This document shows positions 1 through 7,935 of a stretch of DNA of 64,000 nt, piece after piece (the first letter of the stretch is position 1; every line of letters begins with the position of its first letter). The stretch is from contig NZ_JAEIOJ010000004.1 of assembly GCF_016464305.1 (NCBI RefSeq), positions 124,001 through 188,000 on the forward strand. Reading direction: 5' to 3'. The notes under the pieces are model-generated. The model worked only from the letters and a program-made list of their open reading frames with translations, searched no databases and was not told the origin of the DNA. The DNA comes from Umezawaea beigongshangensis (GTDB lineage: Bacteria; Actinomycetota; Actinomycetes; Mycobacteriales; Pseudonocardiaceae). A program made the translations under genes and the position numbers.

Positions 1-1002
1 CCGGTTGATCCCGTGCCCCGCCGCCTTGGCCCACATCGTGCCCCGCCACAGGTCCGCGATCTCCTCGTCGGTCGCCCCGGCCCGCAGCGGTGCCCGCAGG
101 TCCGTCTCGCTCGTGCTGAACAGGCAGTTGCGCAGCTGTCCGTCCGCGGTGAGCCTCGTGCGGTCGCACGCGGCGCAGAACGGCCGGGTCACCGACGCGA
201 TCACGCCGACGACCGCGGGACCGCCGTCGACCAGCCACCGCTCGGCTGGTGCGCCCCCGCGATCCGTCGACTCCGGCGCGAGGGTGAACTCGCGGCCGAG
301 CGCGTCGAGGATCTCCTCCGCCGTCACCATGCTCGACCGGTCCCAGCCGTGCTGGGGGTCCAGCGGCATCTGCTCGATGAAGCGGAGCTGGTAGCCGTTC
401 TCCAGCGCGAAGCGCAGCAGGGGGACGGCCTCGTCGTCGTTCACCCCGCGCAGCAGCACCGAGTTGACCTTCACCGGGGTCAGCCCCGCGTCGCGCGCCG
501 CGGCCATGCCGGCGAACACGTCGGAGATGCGGTCGCGCCTGGTCATCTCGTGGAACCGCGCCGGGTCCAGGGTGTCCAGCGACACGTTCACCCGGTCCAG
601 CCCGGCCTCGGCGAGTCCCGCCGCACGCTTGGCGAGGGTGATGCCGTTGGTCGTCATGGACGTATTCGGCCTCGGGGAGAGCGCGGTGGTGGCGGCGATC
701 ACCTTCTCGATGCCGGGTCGCAGCAGCGGTTCGCCACCGGTGAACCGCACGTCCGTCACACCGAGCCGCGTCACCGCGATCGAGACGAGCCGGGCCAGTT
801 CGTCGTCGCTCAGCAGTTCCGGCTTCGGCAGCCAGTCCAGCCCCTCGGCGGGCATGCAGTAGGTGCACCGCAGGTTGCAGCGGTCGGTCAGCGACACCCG
901 CAGGTCCGTGGCCACCCGGCCGAAGCGGTCCACGAGGTGGGGCGATTCGGGTCGTGCGGACACGTCGGGCGCGCTGCGCACGACGGGGACTCCCAGGTTC
1001 AC
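1..1002 (-). CDS. moaA: GTP 3',8-cyclase MoaA (C-terminus cut by window edge)
   Basis: Radical SAM enzyme that converts GTP to 3',8-cyclo-GTP, the first step of molybdenum cofactor synthesis in the cytoplasm. The reverse strand shows the radical-SAM cluster motif CNLRCTYC within TDRCNLRCTYCMPAEG, then RFTGGEPLLR and MTTNG. Near the C-terminus the second cluster region CAACDRTRLTADGQLRNCLF is visible. The frame is still open at base 1 (…GHGINR), and family members end roughly 10-15 residues after this motif. I chose the GTG at 1002 because a GGGAAGG ribosome site lies about 8 bases before it; the in-frame GTG at 1011 directly abuts that site. No other moa gene is in the window, so the enzyme must work with genes elsewhere. 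The family call is secure. Confidence 0.95.
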   Translation of the reverse strand, partial: MNLGVPVVRSAPDVSARPESPHLVDRFGRVATDLRVSLTDRCNLRCTYCMPAEGLDWLPKPELLSDDELARLVSIAVTRLGVTDVRFTGGEPLLRPGIEKVIAATTALSPRPNTSMTTNGITLAKRAAGLAEAGLDRVNVSLDTLDPARFHEMTRRDRISDVFAGMAAARDAGLTPVKVNSVLLRGVNDDEAVPLLRFALENGYQLRFIEQMPLDPQHGWDRSSMVTAEEILDALGREFTLAPESTDRGGAPAERWLVDGGPAVVGVIASVTRPFCAACDRTRLTADGQLRNCLFSTSETDLRAPLRAGATDEEIADLWRGTMWAKAAGHGINR

Positions 1003-1250
1003 CGCAGTCACCTTCCCCAGAGTAATCCGCTGACACGGGCGAGTGGTGCTCCTGGAGCGACGGGTGCACGTCGGGTCACCGCGCGCAGCGGCGCCGCGCC
1101 TCTCGGCGCTGGAGCGCTCCGGCCACGTGCGGTGCCGGGGGAGCGCGCCGTGGCCGAGCGCTGCGACCGGGAGCTGATCGAGGAGTCCCGCGGGCACGTC
1201 GTCGGGTCGTGAGCTGGCCGCGCCCTCTCCAGCGGGTGAATCATGGGCGC

Positions 1251-2072
1251 ATGTCGGAGAGCGAGCCCAAGCGCTGGAACTACCTGATGGACATGGACGG
1301 GGTCCTGGTGCACGAGGAGCACCTGATCCCCGGCGCGGACGAGTTCGTCGCCGAGCTGCGCGCGAACGAGGTCCCGTTCATGGTCCTGACCAACAACTCG
1401 ATCTACACGCCCCGCGACCTGCGGGCCCGGTTGCTGCGCACGGGGCTCGACGTGCCCGAGTCGTCGATCTGGACGTCGGCGCTGGCGACGGCCAAGTTCC
1501 TCGACTCGCAGCGCCCCAACGGCTCCGCGTTCGTCATCGGCGAGGCCGGGCTGACCACCGCGCTGCACGAGGCCGGGTACGTCCTGACCGACCGCGACCC
1601 CGACTACGTGGTGCTGGGCGAGACCCGCACCTACAGCTTCACCGCCATCACCAGGGCCATCCGCCTGGTGGAGGAGGGCGCGAAGTTCATCGCGACCAAC
1701 CCCGACGCGACCGGTCCGTCCCGCGAGGGCTCGCTGCCCGCCACCGGCGCGGTGGCCGCGCTGATCGAGCGCGCGTCCGGCCGTGCCCCGTACTACGTGG
1801 GCAAGCCGAACCCGCTGATGATGCGCTCGGCGCTGCGCGCGCTGGGCACGCACTCGGAGAACACCCTGATGATCGGCGACCGGATGGACACCGACGTCCG
1901 GTCGGGCCTGGAGGCCGGGTTGCAGACCGTCCTGGTGCTCAGCGGCATCTCGGCCGACTCCACGGCCGAGCTGTACCCGTTCCGGCCCACGAGGGTCGTC
2001 GGCTCCATCGCGGAACTGGTCGGCCACTCGGCCGATCCGTTCGCCGGGAAGCCCGCCGACGTGATCGGTTGA
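1251..2072 (+). CDS. HAD-IIA family phosphatase (NagD-like)
   Basis: A 273-residue haloacid-dehalogenase superfamily hydrolase of the IIA (NagD/4-nitrophenylphosphatase) class, expected to dephosphorylate small phosphometabolites in the cytoplasm. Motif I DMDGVL is at residues 14-19 with the nucleophile Asp14, motif II LTNNS at 46-50, the lysine motif in YVGKPNPLMM, and motif IV as MIGDRMDTDV. The C2 cap lies between motifs II and III, as usual for this class. I start at the ATG at 1251 rather than the upstream in-frame GTG at 1209, because the residues between them (Arg/Pro-rich) are not family-like. The gene stands alone between moaA, transcribed away from it, and the metallophosphatase. 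The substrate cannot be told from sequence. Confidence 0.9.
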   Translation: MSESEPKRWNYLMDMDGVLVHEEHLIPGADEFVAELRANEVPFMVLTNNSIYTPRDLRARLLRTGLDVPESSIWTSALATAKFLDSQRPNGSAFVIGEAGLTTALHEAGYVLTDRDPDYVVLGETRTYSFTAITRAIRLVEEGAKFIATNPDATGPSREGSLPATGAVAALIERASGRAPYYVGKPNPLMMRSALRALGTHSENTLMIGDRMDTDVRSGLEAGLQTVLVLSGISADSTAELYPFRPTRVVGSIAELVGHSADPFAGKPADVIG

Positions 2073-2169
2073 ACCACCCGGCGTGATCGGACGGGTGCCG
2101 CGCGCGGTCGGCGGGCGACACCGCGGCTCCCGTCCCCTCCGCGTTTCGGCGCGGCACCGCCACTTCGCT

Positions 2170-2175
2170 TATCGT
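2170..2175 (+). promoter_or_regulatory. -10 element TATCGT of a leaderless promoter
   Basis: TATCGT fits the actinobacterial -10 pattern TANNNT. Its last base is 8 bases before the GTG at 2183, so transcription would begin at or next to the start codon. No ribosome site is seen between them. No convincing -35 was found. Confidence 0.5.
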
Positions 2176-2182
2176 CGCTGCT

Positions 2183-3025
2183 GTGACCACCGACCCACGG
2201 CCTCTGCACGTGGTCGGCGACGTGCACGGGCACCTCGCCGAACTCGTCCACGCGCTGCACGACACCGGCCTGCTCGACGCGGAGGGCAACTGGGCCGGGG
2301 GGAACTCCGAGCTGTGGTTCCTGGGCGACTTCGTCGACCGCGGCCCCGACGGCGTGGGCGTGATCGAACTCGTCATGACGCTGTCGCGGCAGGCGGCCGA
2401 GGCGGGCGGCGCGGTGCACGCCCTCGTCGGCAACCACGAGATCCTGCTGCTGGGGATGCGCCGCTTCGGCGACGAGCAGGTGCCCGGCAGCCAGGGCCCG
2501 CGCAGCTTCGCCCGCAGCTGGCTGATCAACGGCGGTCTGCGCAGCGACCAGGACCGGCTGACCGACGAGCACGTCGCGTGGCTGACGAACTGCCCGGTGC
2601 TCGCCGTGGTCGACGACCACCTGCTGATGCACTCGGACACGACGGCGTACCTGGAGTGGGGCGGCACCGTCGAGGAGATCAACGACGCGGTGCGCGCCGT
2701 GCTGGCGAGCGACGACCTGAGCGAGTGGTGGGAGGTGTGGCGCAGGATGACGACGCGCTACGCCTTCCGCGGCCCGCACGGCTCGGACACCGTGGACCAC
2801 GTGCTGGAGGCGCTGGGCGGCAGCCGGGTCGTGCACGGCCACAGCGTCATCGCCGACCAGATGGGCGTGCCGCCGGAGGAGATCGACGGCCCGCTCGTGT
2901 ACGCCGACGGCAAGGTCGTGGCCGTGGACGCCGGGCTCTACAGCGGCGGCCCGTGCCTGGTCGTCCCCCTGCCCTACGAGGCCGGGCCGGGGGCCGGCGG
3001 CTCCGAGACGGTGACGGAGCGGTAG
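2183..3025 (+). CDS. Calcineurin-like metallophosphoesterase
   Basis: A 280-residue soluble metal-dependent phosphoesterase of the serine/threonine phosphatase (PPP-like) fold. The three metal-binding signatures are intact: GDVHGH (12-17), GDFVDRG (48-54) and GNHE (83-86). Later histidines appear in MHSDTT and VVHGHS. Related bacterial proteins include diadenosine-tetraphosphatase and Shewanella-type phosphatases, so the substrate may be a phosphoprotein or a nucleotide. The start is a GTG seven bases after a TANNNT box, so the message is probably leaderless. No neighbour points to a pathway. Confidence 0.9.
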   Translation: MTTDPRPLHVVGDVHGHLAELVHALHDTGLLDAEGNWAGGNSELWFLGDFVDRGPDGVGVIELVMTLSRQAAEAGGAVHALVGNHEILLLGMRRFGDEQVPGSQGPRSFARSWLINGGLRSDQDRLTDEHVAWLTNCPVLAVVDDHLLMHSDTTAYLEWGGTVEEINDAVRAVLASDDLSEWWEVWRRMTTRYAFRGPHGSDTVDHVLEALGGSRVVHGHSVIADQMGVPPEEIDGPLVYADGKVVAVDAGLYSGGPCLVVPLPYEAGPGAGGSETVTER

Positions 3026-3123
3026 CCGCGGACGCGGCGCCCGCCCGGTCTCCCCGGATCGCGTTCCGGAGCGGCCCCGTGCCTCCGGTCGTCCACGGAG
3101 GACGGCGCGACGCGTTCCCCGAT

Positions 3124-3129
3124 TAAGCT
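3124..3129 (+). promoter_or_regulatory. -10 element TAAGCT of a leaderless promoter
   Basis: TAAGCT ends 7 bases before the GTG of the Gfo/Idh gene at 3136, matching the leaderless arrangement seen repeatedly in this window. Confidence 0.5.
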
Positions 3130-3135
3130 GCCGCG

Positions 3136-4119
3136 GTGGCCGAACGAGTGCGTTGGGGAGTGATCGCGACCGGTGGCATCGCCGAGGTCGTGACGGGTGA
3201 CATGCTGCGGGTGCCGGACGTCGAGGTGCTCGCGGTGTCGTCGCGGAGGATCGACAGGGCGCGCGAGTTCGCCGAGCGGCACGGCATCCCGCGACCCTAC
3301 GGCGACCACCACGAGCTGCTGGCCGACCCGGACGTCGAGGTCGTCTACGTGGCGACGCCGCACGCCCAGCACCACGAGGTCGCCCGCGACGCGCTGCTGG
3401 CCGGGAAGCACGTGCTGTGCGAGAAGGCCTTCACGCTGACCGTCGCCGACGCGGAGGACCTGGTCGCGCTGGCGCGCGATCGCGGGCTGTTCCTCATGGA
3501 GGCCATGTGGACGCGGTTCAACCCGCTGGTCCGCGAACTGGGGGCCCTCGTCGCGGACGGGACGATCGGCGACGTGCGCACGGTGCACGCCGACTTCGGC
3601 TTCGTCGCCGACTACGACGCGCGGGCCAGGCTGTGGAACCCGGCGATGGGCGGCGGTTCCCTGCTCGACCTGGGCGTGTACCCGGTGTCGTTCGCGCACC
3701 TGCTGCTCGGGGAGCCCTCGGTCGTGCACGCGCACGGCTCGCTCGCCCCGAGCGGCGTGGACGCCGAGATCGGCCTGCTGCTCGGGTACCCCGGCGGCGC
3801 GCACGCCCTGCTCAGCGCGTCGCTGGTGACGGCTCCCGCCGTGCGGGCGACGGTCGTGGGCACGATGGGCCGCGTCGAGGTCCACGACCCGTTCTTCCGC
3901 CCCGAGGCGATCACCGTGCACCGCACCGGCGAGGAGCCGCGGACGCGGACGGTCGCCCTGGACGGCGCCGGGTACACCTACCAGATCCAGGAGGTCGTGG
4001 ACCGGGTGCGCGCCGGGGACGTGGAGAGCCCCCGGATGCCGCACGCCGACACGGTGGCCGTGATGCGGACGATGACCCGAGCCCTGGACGCGCTCGGCGT
4101 GACGTTCCCGCGCCCGTAG
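3136..4119 (+). CDS. Gfo/Idh/MocA family NAD(P)-dependent oxidoreductase
   Basis: A 327-residue cytoplasmic dehydrogenase. The N-terminal Rossmann fold begins WGVIATGGIAEVV (about residues 7-19), followed by the family motif CEKAF (usually EKP) in which the lysine is catalytic. The C-terminal alpha/beta substrate domain carries GGSLLDLGVYPVSF. Members oxidise or reduce sugars, inositols or trans-dihydrodiols; this one looks closest to the dihydrodiol/glucose-fructose oxidoreductase branch, but the substrate is not deducible. It is monocistronic and followed by a histidine kinase on the same strand with its own promoter. Confidence 0.9.
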   Translation: MAERVRWGVIATGGIAEVVTGDMLRVPDVEVLAVSSRRIDRAREFAERHGIPRPYGDHHELLADPDVEVVYVATPHAQHHEVARDALLAGKHVLCEKAFTLTVADAEDLVALARDRGLFLMEAMWTRFNPLVRELGALVADGTIGDVRTVHADFGFVADYDARARLWNPAMGGGSLLDLGVYPVSFAHLLLGEPSVVHAHGSLAPSGVDAEIGLLLGYPGGAHALLSASLVTAPAVRATVVGTMGRVEVHDPFFRPEAITVHRTGEEPRTRTVALDGAGYTYQIQEVVDRVRAGDVESPRMPHADTVAVMRTMTRALDALGVTFPRP

Positions 4120-4201
4120 GGGCGCCGGGGTCTCCGGCTACCCCGCAGGTGGTAGCCGGAGATGCCACCAGCGGCTGGCGACCGCGCCGCCGCGCGGTGG
4201 A

Positions 4202-4207
4202 TACCGT
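4202..4207 (+). promoter_or_regulatory. -10 element TACCGT of a leaderless promoter
   Basis: TACCGT lies 7 bases upstream of the GTG at 4214 that starts the histidine kinase, so the kinase/regulator message is probably leaderless. Confidence 0.45.
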
Positions 4208-4213
4208 GCAGGT

Positions 4214-5353
4214 GTGCGGGTGAACCTGAGACCGGTCCTGTCGGACGTGCTGCTGGCCGTCGTGCTGACGGCGCTGACCGCGGCCACCCTCGCCGGGATC
4301 GACGGAGGGGCCGGGTGGGTCGCGCACCTGGTGGCCGCGCTCACGGTGGCGCCGGTCGCCCTGCGCCAGTGGGCGCCGGTCCTGGTGATGGTGGTCGTGG
4401 TGAGCGCGCTGGCCGCCTTCAGCCTGCTGGGCTTCGGGACGTTCCCCAACGGCGGCGTCGGGATGCTCATCGGGATGTTCACCGTGGCGACGCTGCGGCC
4501 CCGGTGGGTGGCCGCCGTCGTGTTCCTGGCGGCGACGGTCGCCGAGGTGTTCTGCTTCTCGACGCTCCCGCACCCGTTCGCGTGGGCGCAGGTGGTGCAG
4601 GCGGTGCTGGTGACCCTGGGTGCGTGGGTCCTCGGGGAGAGCACCAGGCGGTGGGGGGAGCGCACCGAACGGCTCGCCGAGAAGGCGGCGCGGGCGGTGG
4701 CCGACGAGCGCGTGCGCATCGCCAGGGAGCTGCACGACGTCGTCGCGCACCACATGTCCGTCATCTCGCTCCAGGCGGGCGTGGCGCGGTACGTGCTGGA
4801 CACCGACCTGCCGACCGCCCGCACCGCGCTGGACACCGTGGCCGGCACCAGCCGCGAGGCGCTGGCGGAGATGCGCCACCTGCTCGACGTGCTGCGCGTC
4901 GACACCGGCGCCGACGACACCGACGCCGACGCCGACGACACCGACCTCAGCCCGCAGCCGGGGCTGGCGATGCTGGACGAGCTGGTGGAGCGCACGCGCG
5001 GCGCGGGACTCCCCGTCGAGGTGGTCGTCACGGGCGAGGTCCGCGAGCTGCCGCCGGGGCCGGACCTGTGCGCCTACCGCGTGGCGCAGGAGTCGCTGAC
5101 CAACGTGCTCAAGCACGCGGGACCGGCCAGCGCGCGCGTCGAGCTGGACTACGGCGAGCGCACGCTCACGCTCCGGGTGACCGACGACGGCACGGCGTCC
5201 CGCTCGCACCGGGGTCCGGTGGCGGCCTCGTACGGCATCCGGGGGATGCGCGAGCGCGCCGAGCTGTACGGCGGCGTCCTCGACGCGGGACCGGGGGAGC
5301 ACGGCGGGTTCGCCGTGTCCGTCCGCCTGCCGGTGAGCGGCGGTGCGCTGTGA
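4214..5353 (+). CDS. NarL-group sensor histidine kinase
   Basis: A 379-residue membrane sensor kinase. The N-terminal ~140 residues hold about five hydrophobic membrane segments with short loops, so the signal may be sensed in or at the membrane. The HisKA_3 dimerisation/phosphoacceptor helix reads RIARELHDVVAHHMSVIS, with His in the RELHDVVAHHM motif. An Asp/Thr-rich linker around residues 235-250 precedes the HATPase_c domain, with N-box YRVAQESLTNVLKHAG and G-box YGIRGMRERAELYGG. The stop overlaps the start of the response regulator by four bases (GTGA), so the two are translationally coupled and form a cognate pair. The signal and target genes are unknown. Confidence 0.92.
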   Translation: MRVNLRPVLSDVLLAVVLTALTAATLAGIDGGAGWVAHLVAALTVAPVALRQWAPVLVMVVVVSALAAFSLLGFGTFPNGGVGMLIGMFTVATLRPRWVAAVVFLAATVAEVFCFSTLPHPFAWAQVVQAVLVTLGAWVLGESTRRWGERTERLAEKAARAVADERVRIARELHDVVAHHMSVISLQAGVARYVLDTDLPTARTALDTVAGTSREALAEMRHLLDVLRVDTGADDTDADADDTDLSPQPGLAMLDELVERTRGAGLPVEVVVTGEVRELPPGPDLCAYRVAQESLTNVLKHAGPASARVELDYGERTLTLRVTDDGTASRSHRGPVAASYGIRGMRERAELYGGVLDAGPGEHGGFAVSVRLPVSGGAL

Positions 5354-6042
5354 CGATCCGCGTGCTCGTCGTCGACGACCAGGCCCTGATCCGGGCGGGG
5401 CTGGCCGCCCTGTTCACGGCGGCGCCGGGGCTGGAGGTCGTGGGCCAGGCCGCCGACGGCGCGCAGGCCGTGGCGCTGGCCGCCGAGGTCGCACCCGACG
5501 TGATCCTGATGGACGTCAGGATGCCCGTGCTGGACGGCATCGCCGCCACCCGGCAGATCCTGGCCGCGGCCGGCGAGGACCCGCCCCGGGTGATCGTGCT
5601 GACCACCTTCGACCTGGACGAGTACGTCTACACGGCGCTCGGCGAGGGCGCCGCGGGCTTCCTGCTCAAGGACACGCCGCCGGAGCGGATCATCGCCGCG
5701 GTGCACGCGGTCGCGGCGGGCGACGTCCTGCTCGCGCCGCGGATCACCAGGCGGCTGATCGAGTCGCACGCCCAGCAGCACCGCGCGGCGGCCGCCGGTG
5801 CGCCGCGGCTGTCGGTGCTGACCGCGCGGGAGACGGAGGTGCTGCGCCTGGTCGGCAACGGCCTGAGCAACGGCGAGATCGCCCAGCGGCTCGTGCTCAG
5901 CGAGGCCACGGTCAAGACCCACGTCAAGAGGACGATGGGCAAGCTGCACCTGACCAGCCGCGCGCAGGCCGTCGTCGTGGCCTACGAGTCGGGGCTGATC
6001 GTGCCCGCGGTGGCGGCGGCGGACCGCCCGACCCGGCGCTGA
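5350..6042 (+). CDS. LuxR-type response regulator, partner of the kinase at 4214
   Basis: A 230-residue NarL/FixJ-type regulator. The receiver domain (about 1-120) starts IRVLVVDDQALIRAG with the acidic pair DD, the phosphoacceptor in ILMDVRMPVLDG and the conserved Lys in FLLKDTPPE. The C-terminal LuxR helix-turn-helix is LTARETEVLRLVGNGLSNGEIAQ...TVKTHVKRTMGKL. It starts with a GTG overlapping the kinase stop. No ABC transporter or other obvious target lies beside it, unlike the system at 30.5-33.9 kb, so the regulon is unknown. Confidence 0.93.
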   Translation: MTIRVLVVDDQALIRAGLAALFTAAPGLEVVGQAADGAQAVALAAEVAPDVILMDVRMPVLDGIAATRQILAAAGEDPPRVIVLTTFDLDEYVYTALGEGAAGFLLKDTPPERIIAAVHAVAAGDVLLAPRITRRLIESHAQQHRAAAAGAPRLSVLTARETEVLRLVGNGLSNGEIAQRLVLSEATVKTHVKRTMGKLHLTSRAQAVVVAYESGLIVPAVAAADRPTRR

Positions 6043-6092
6043 TCACGCGGGCGGGGCGTCGGCACGGGCGGATCGGCGCCGGTGGCGGCACG

Positions 6093-6098
6093 TAGAGT
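6093..6098 (+). promoter_or_regulatory. -10 element TAGAGT of a leaderless promoter
   Basis: TAGAGT ends 7 bases before the GTG at 6105. This is the same geometry as the other leaderless starts in the window. Confidence 0.45.
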
Positions 6099-6104
6099 GC
6101 TGGC

Positions 6105-6749
6105 GTGCGGCTGACCGTCGGTTTCGACCTCGACATGACCCTCATCGACCCGAGACCCGGCATGGTGGCCGTCATGGACGCCCTCGCCCGCGAGACCGGC
6201 CACGCGATCGACGGCGAGCACTTCGCCGCGAACCTCGGACCGCCGCTGGACCTGACGTTCCGGCAGTTCGGCGTGCCGGAGGAGGAGATCCCCGGCCTCG
6301 TCGCGCGGTTCCGCGCCCTCTACCCGGACGTCGTGGTGCCCTCGACCCGCGCGCTGCCGGGGGCCGCCGCGTCGCTGGGGGCCGTGCGCGCCCTCGGCGG
6401 GCAGGTCGTCGTCGTGACCGGGAAGTACGGGCGCAACGCGGCGCTGCACCTGGCCGCGCTCGGCTGGGAGGTCGACCACCTGCACGGCGAGCTGTGGTCC
6501 ACGGGCAAGGCCGACGTGCTGAAGCAGCACGACGCGGCGGTGTACGTCGGAGATCACACCGGTGACGTGCACGGCGCGAAGGCGGCGGGAGCCGAGTCCG
6601 TGGGCGTGGTCACCGGACCGTGCTCGGCGGAGGAGCTGGAGCGCGCCGGAGCCGACGTGGTGCTGACCGACCTGACCGGGTTCCCGGCGTGGCTGGCCGC
6701 GAACGCGGAGCGGCTCAGCGCTCGCGTCGCGAGTCGCGCACCACGCTGA
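6105..6749 (+). CDS. HAD family hydrolase (phosphoglycolate phosphatase-like)
   Basis: A 214-residue haloacid-dehalogenase hydrolase. Motif I is FDLDMTL (residues 7-13, nucleophile Asp8), motif II VVVTGKYG, and motif IV YVGDHTGDVHGAKAAGA. A helical C1 cap lies between motifs I and II, as in the Gph/beta-phosphoglucomutase group. It is cytoplasmic and probably clears a phosphorylated metabolite, with unknown substrate. The last 35 bases overlap the end of the convergent small membrane-protein gene. Confidence 0.9.
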   Translation: MRLTVGFDLDMTLIDPRPGMVAVMDALARETGHAIDGEHFAANLGPPLDLTFRQFGVPEEEIPGLVARFRALYPDVVVPSTRALPGAAASLGAVRALGGQVVVVTGKYGRNAALHLAALGWEVDHLHGELWSTGKADVLKQHDAAVYVGDHTGDVHGAKAAGAESVGVVTGPCSAEELERAGADVVLTDLTGFPAWLAANAERLSARVASRAPR

Positions 6750-6927
6750 GCACGGCCATCGCCAGGCCGATCGGGGTGAGCAGGCAGGCCGCCACGCTCA
6801 GCCAGAGCGGCATCTCGGTGTACCCGGCGGCGAACAGGCCGAAGACCACCACGAGCGCCAGCACACCCGCGGCGAACAGCGCCACGGCGATCGGCAACGT
6901 CTTCGGACGGGGTGCTGCGGCGGTCAT
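6715..6927 (-). CDS. Small two-helix membrane protein, function unknown
   Basis: A 70-residue protein I do not recognise beyond its shape. A short basic N-terminus (MTAAAPRPKTLP) is followed by two hydrophobic segments (about residues 12-32 and 40-62) and an Arg-rich tail (RDSRRER), giving a hairpin with both ends inside. The ATG at 6927 has a GGAGG only one base before it, which is too close, so a slightly later GTG may be the true start. It converges on the HAD gene with a 35-base overlap and is divergent from cspB. Confidence 0.6.
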   Translation of the reverse strand: MTAAAPRPKTLPIAVALFAAGVLALVVVFGLFAAGYTEMPLWLSVAACLLTPIGLAMAVLSVVRDSRRER

Positions 6928-7051
6928 GCCTCCAGGGTAGTACGCCTTTGGAGGTGCCCGGACGGGAGTGTTCTGGCTACTCTGGGGGGACGCGTCCCAG
7001 GTACGCCCCGGGGCGCGTTCGTCGTGTTGATGCAGAGGAACGGTGAGAGCG

Positions 7052-7438
7052 GTGCCGACCGGCAAGGTCAAGTGGTACGACTCCGAGAAGGGCTTCGGCT
7101 TCGTCACCCAGGACGGTGGCGAGGACGTCTACGTCCGGGCGTCGGCCCTGCCCCCGGGGGTGGAGGGCCTGAAGGCCGGTCAGCGCATCGAGTTCGGCAT
7201 GGCCGAGGGCAGGCGCGGCCCGCAGGCGCTGAGCGTCCGGCTCGTCGATCCGGCCCCCTCCGTGGTGGAGGCGCGTCGCCGTCCCGCCGAGGAGCTGCAC
7301 GGCCTGATCGACGACATGATCAAGGTGCTGGAGGTGAAGGTCCAGCCGGACCTGCGCCGCGGCCGCTACCCCGATCGCAAGAACATCAAGCTGATCGCCG
7401 ACCTGGTCCGCGCGGTCGCCAGGGAGCTGGACCCGTGA
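7052..7438 (+). CDS. Cold-shock domain protein with C-terminal extension (CspB-like)
   Basis: A 128-residue nucleic-acid-binding protein. The N-terminal cold-shock domain (about 1-65) begins [17 protein letters not shown] and contains the RNP1-type KGFGFV and RNP2-type DVYVRAS motifs. It is followed by a ~60-residue basic helical extension typical of mycobacterial CspB rather than of the 67-residue CspA. It probably binds single-stranded RNA or DNA as an RNA chaperone. I prefer the GTG at 7052 (protein begins MPTGKVKW, as in relatives) over the GTG at 7043, because the AGAGGAA site sits too close to the latter. Divergent from the small membrane protein. Confidence 0.92.
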   Translation: MPTGKVKWYDSEKGFGFVTQDGGEDVYVRASALPPGVEGLKAGQRIEFGMAEGRRGPQALSVRLVDPAPSVVEARRRPAEELHGLIDDMIKVLEVKVQPDLRRGRYPDRKNIKLIADLVRAVARELDP

Positions 7439-7447
7439 TCCGCCCGA

Positions 7448-7924
7448 TCAGCCGCGGTCGTCGATCGACAGCACCCAGGTCGCCCGCGTGAAGAACTGGA
7501 GGTCGGTGCCGTCCGGGGTCAGGGCGGCACCGAGCTGCTGCACCTCCACCGTCTCCAGCTGGTCACCGGGGTCCGGCAGCGTCAGCGTGTAGGCGTACTG
7601 CTCGTCCTTCGTGAAGATGCGGCTGCGCGCGGGCTCCTGCGGTTCACCGGCGGCGTTGCGGTAGCTGAACACGACCGTCCACGGCGTCTCGGCGACCTCG
7701 CCCGGCACCGAGATCTGGAGCGGACGGCCCGGCGGCACCCGCAGTGCTCCGGCGGCCCCGGGGAACGCCTCGCACTCGTTCAGCGCGACGTCGCACAGCT
7801 GGGTCGGGCCGACGTCGATCGTGGTGCCGGCCGCGTAGAACGTGACCTCGGGGTCCGGGGGTGCGGAGCACCCGGCCAGGACGAGACCAGCGGCTGCCAG
7901 GGAGACGGTCAGAACTGGGCGCAC
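7448..7924 (-). CDS. DUF2771 family lipoprotein
   Basis: A 158-residue predicted lipoprotein. The signal peptide ends in a clear lipobox LAGC, so Cys19 would be lipidated and the protein anchored outside the membrane. The mature part looks like a single beta-rich domain with two further cysteines (CDVALNEC) that could form a disulfide. The family is a domain of unknown function conserved next to this MFS gene in mycobacteria and relatives (recalled, not searched). It lies 11 bases after the MFS stop on the same strand and is probably co-transcribed, suggesting a shared cell-envelope role. Confidence 0.85.
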   Translation of the reverse strand: MRPVLTVSLAAAGLVLAGCSAPPDPEVTFYAAGTTIDVGPTQLCDVALNECEAFPGAAGALRVPPGRPLQISVPGEVAETPWTVVFSYRNAAGEPQEPARSRIFTKDEQYAYTLTLPDPGDQLETVEVQQLGAALTPDGTDLQFFTRATWVLSIDDRG

Positions 7925-7935
7925 GTCGAGCGAGC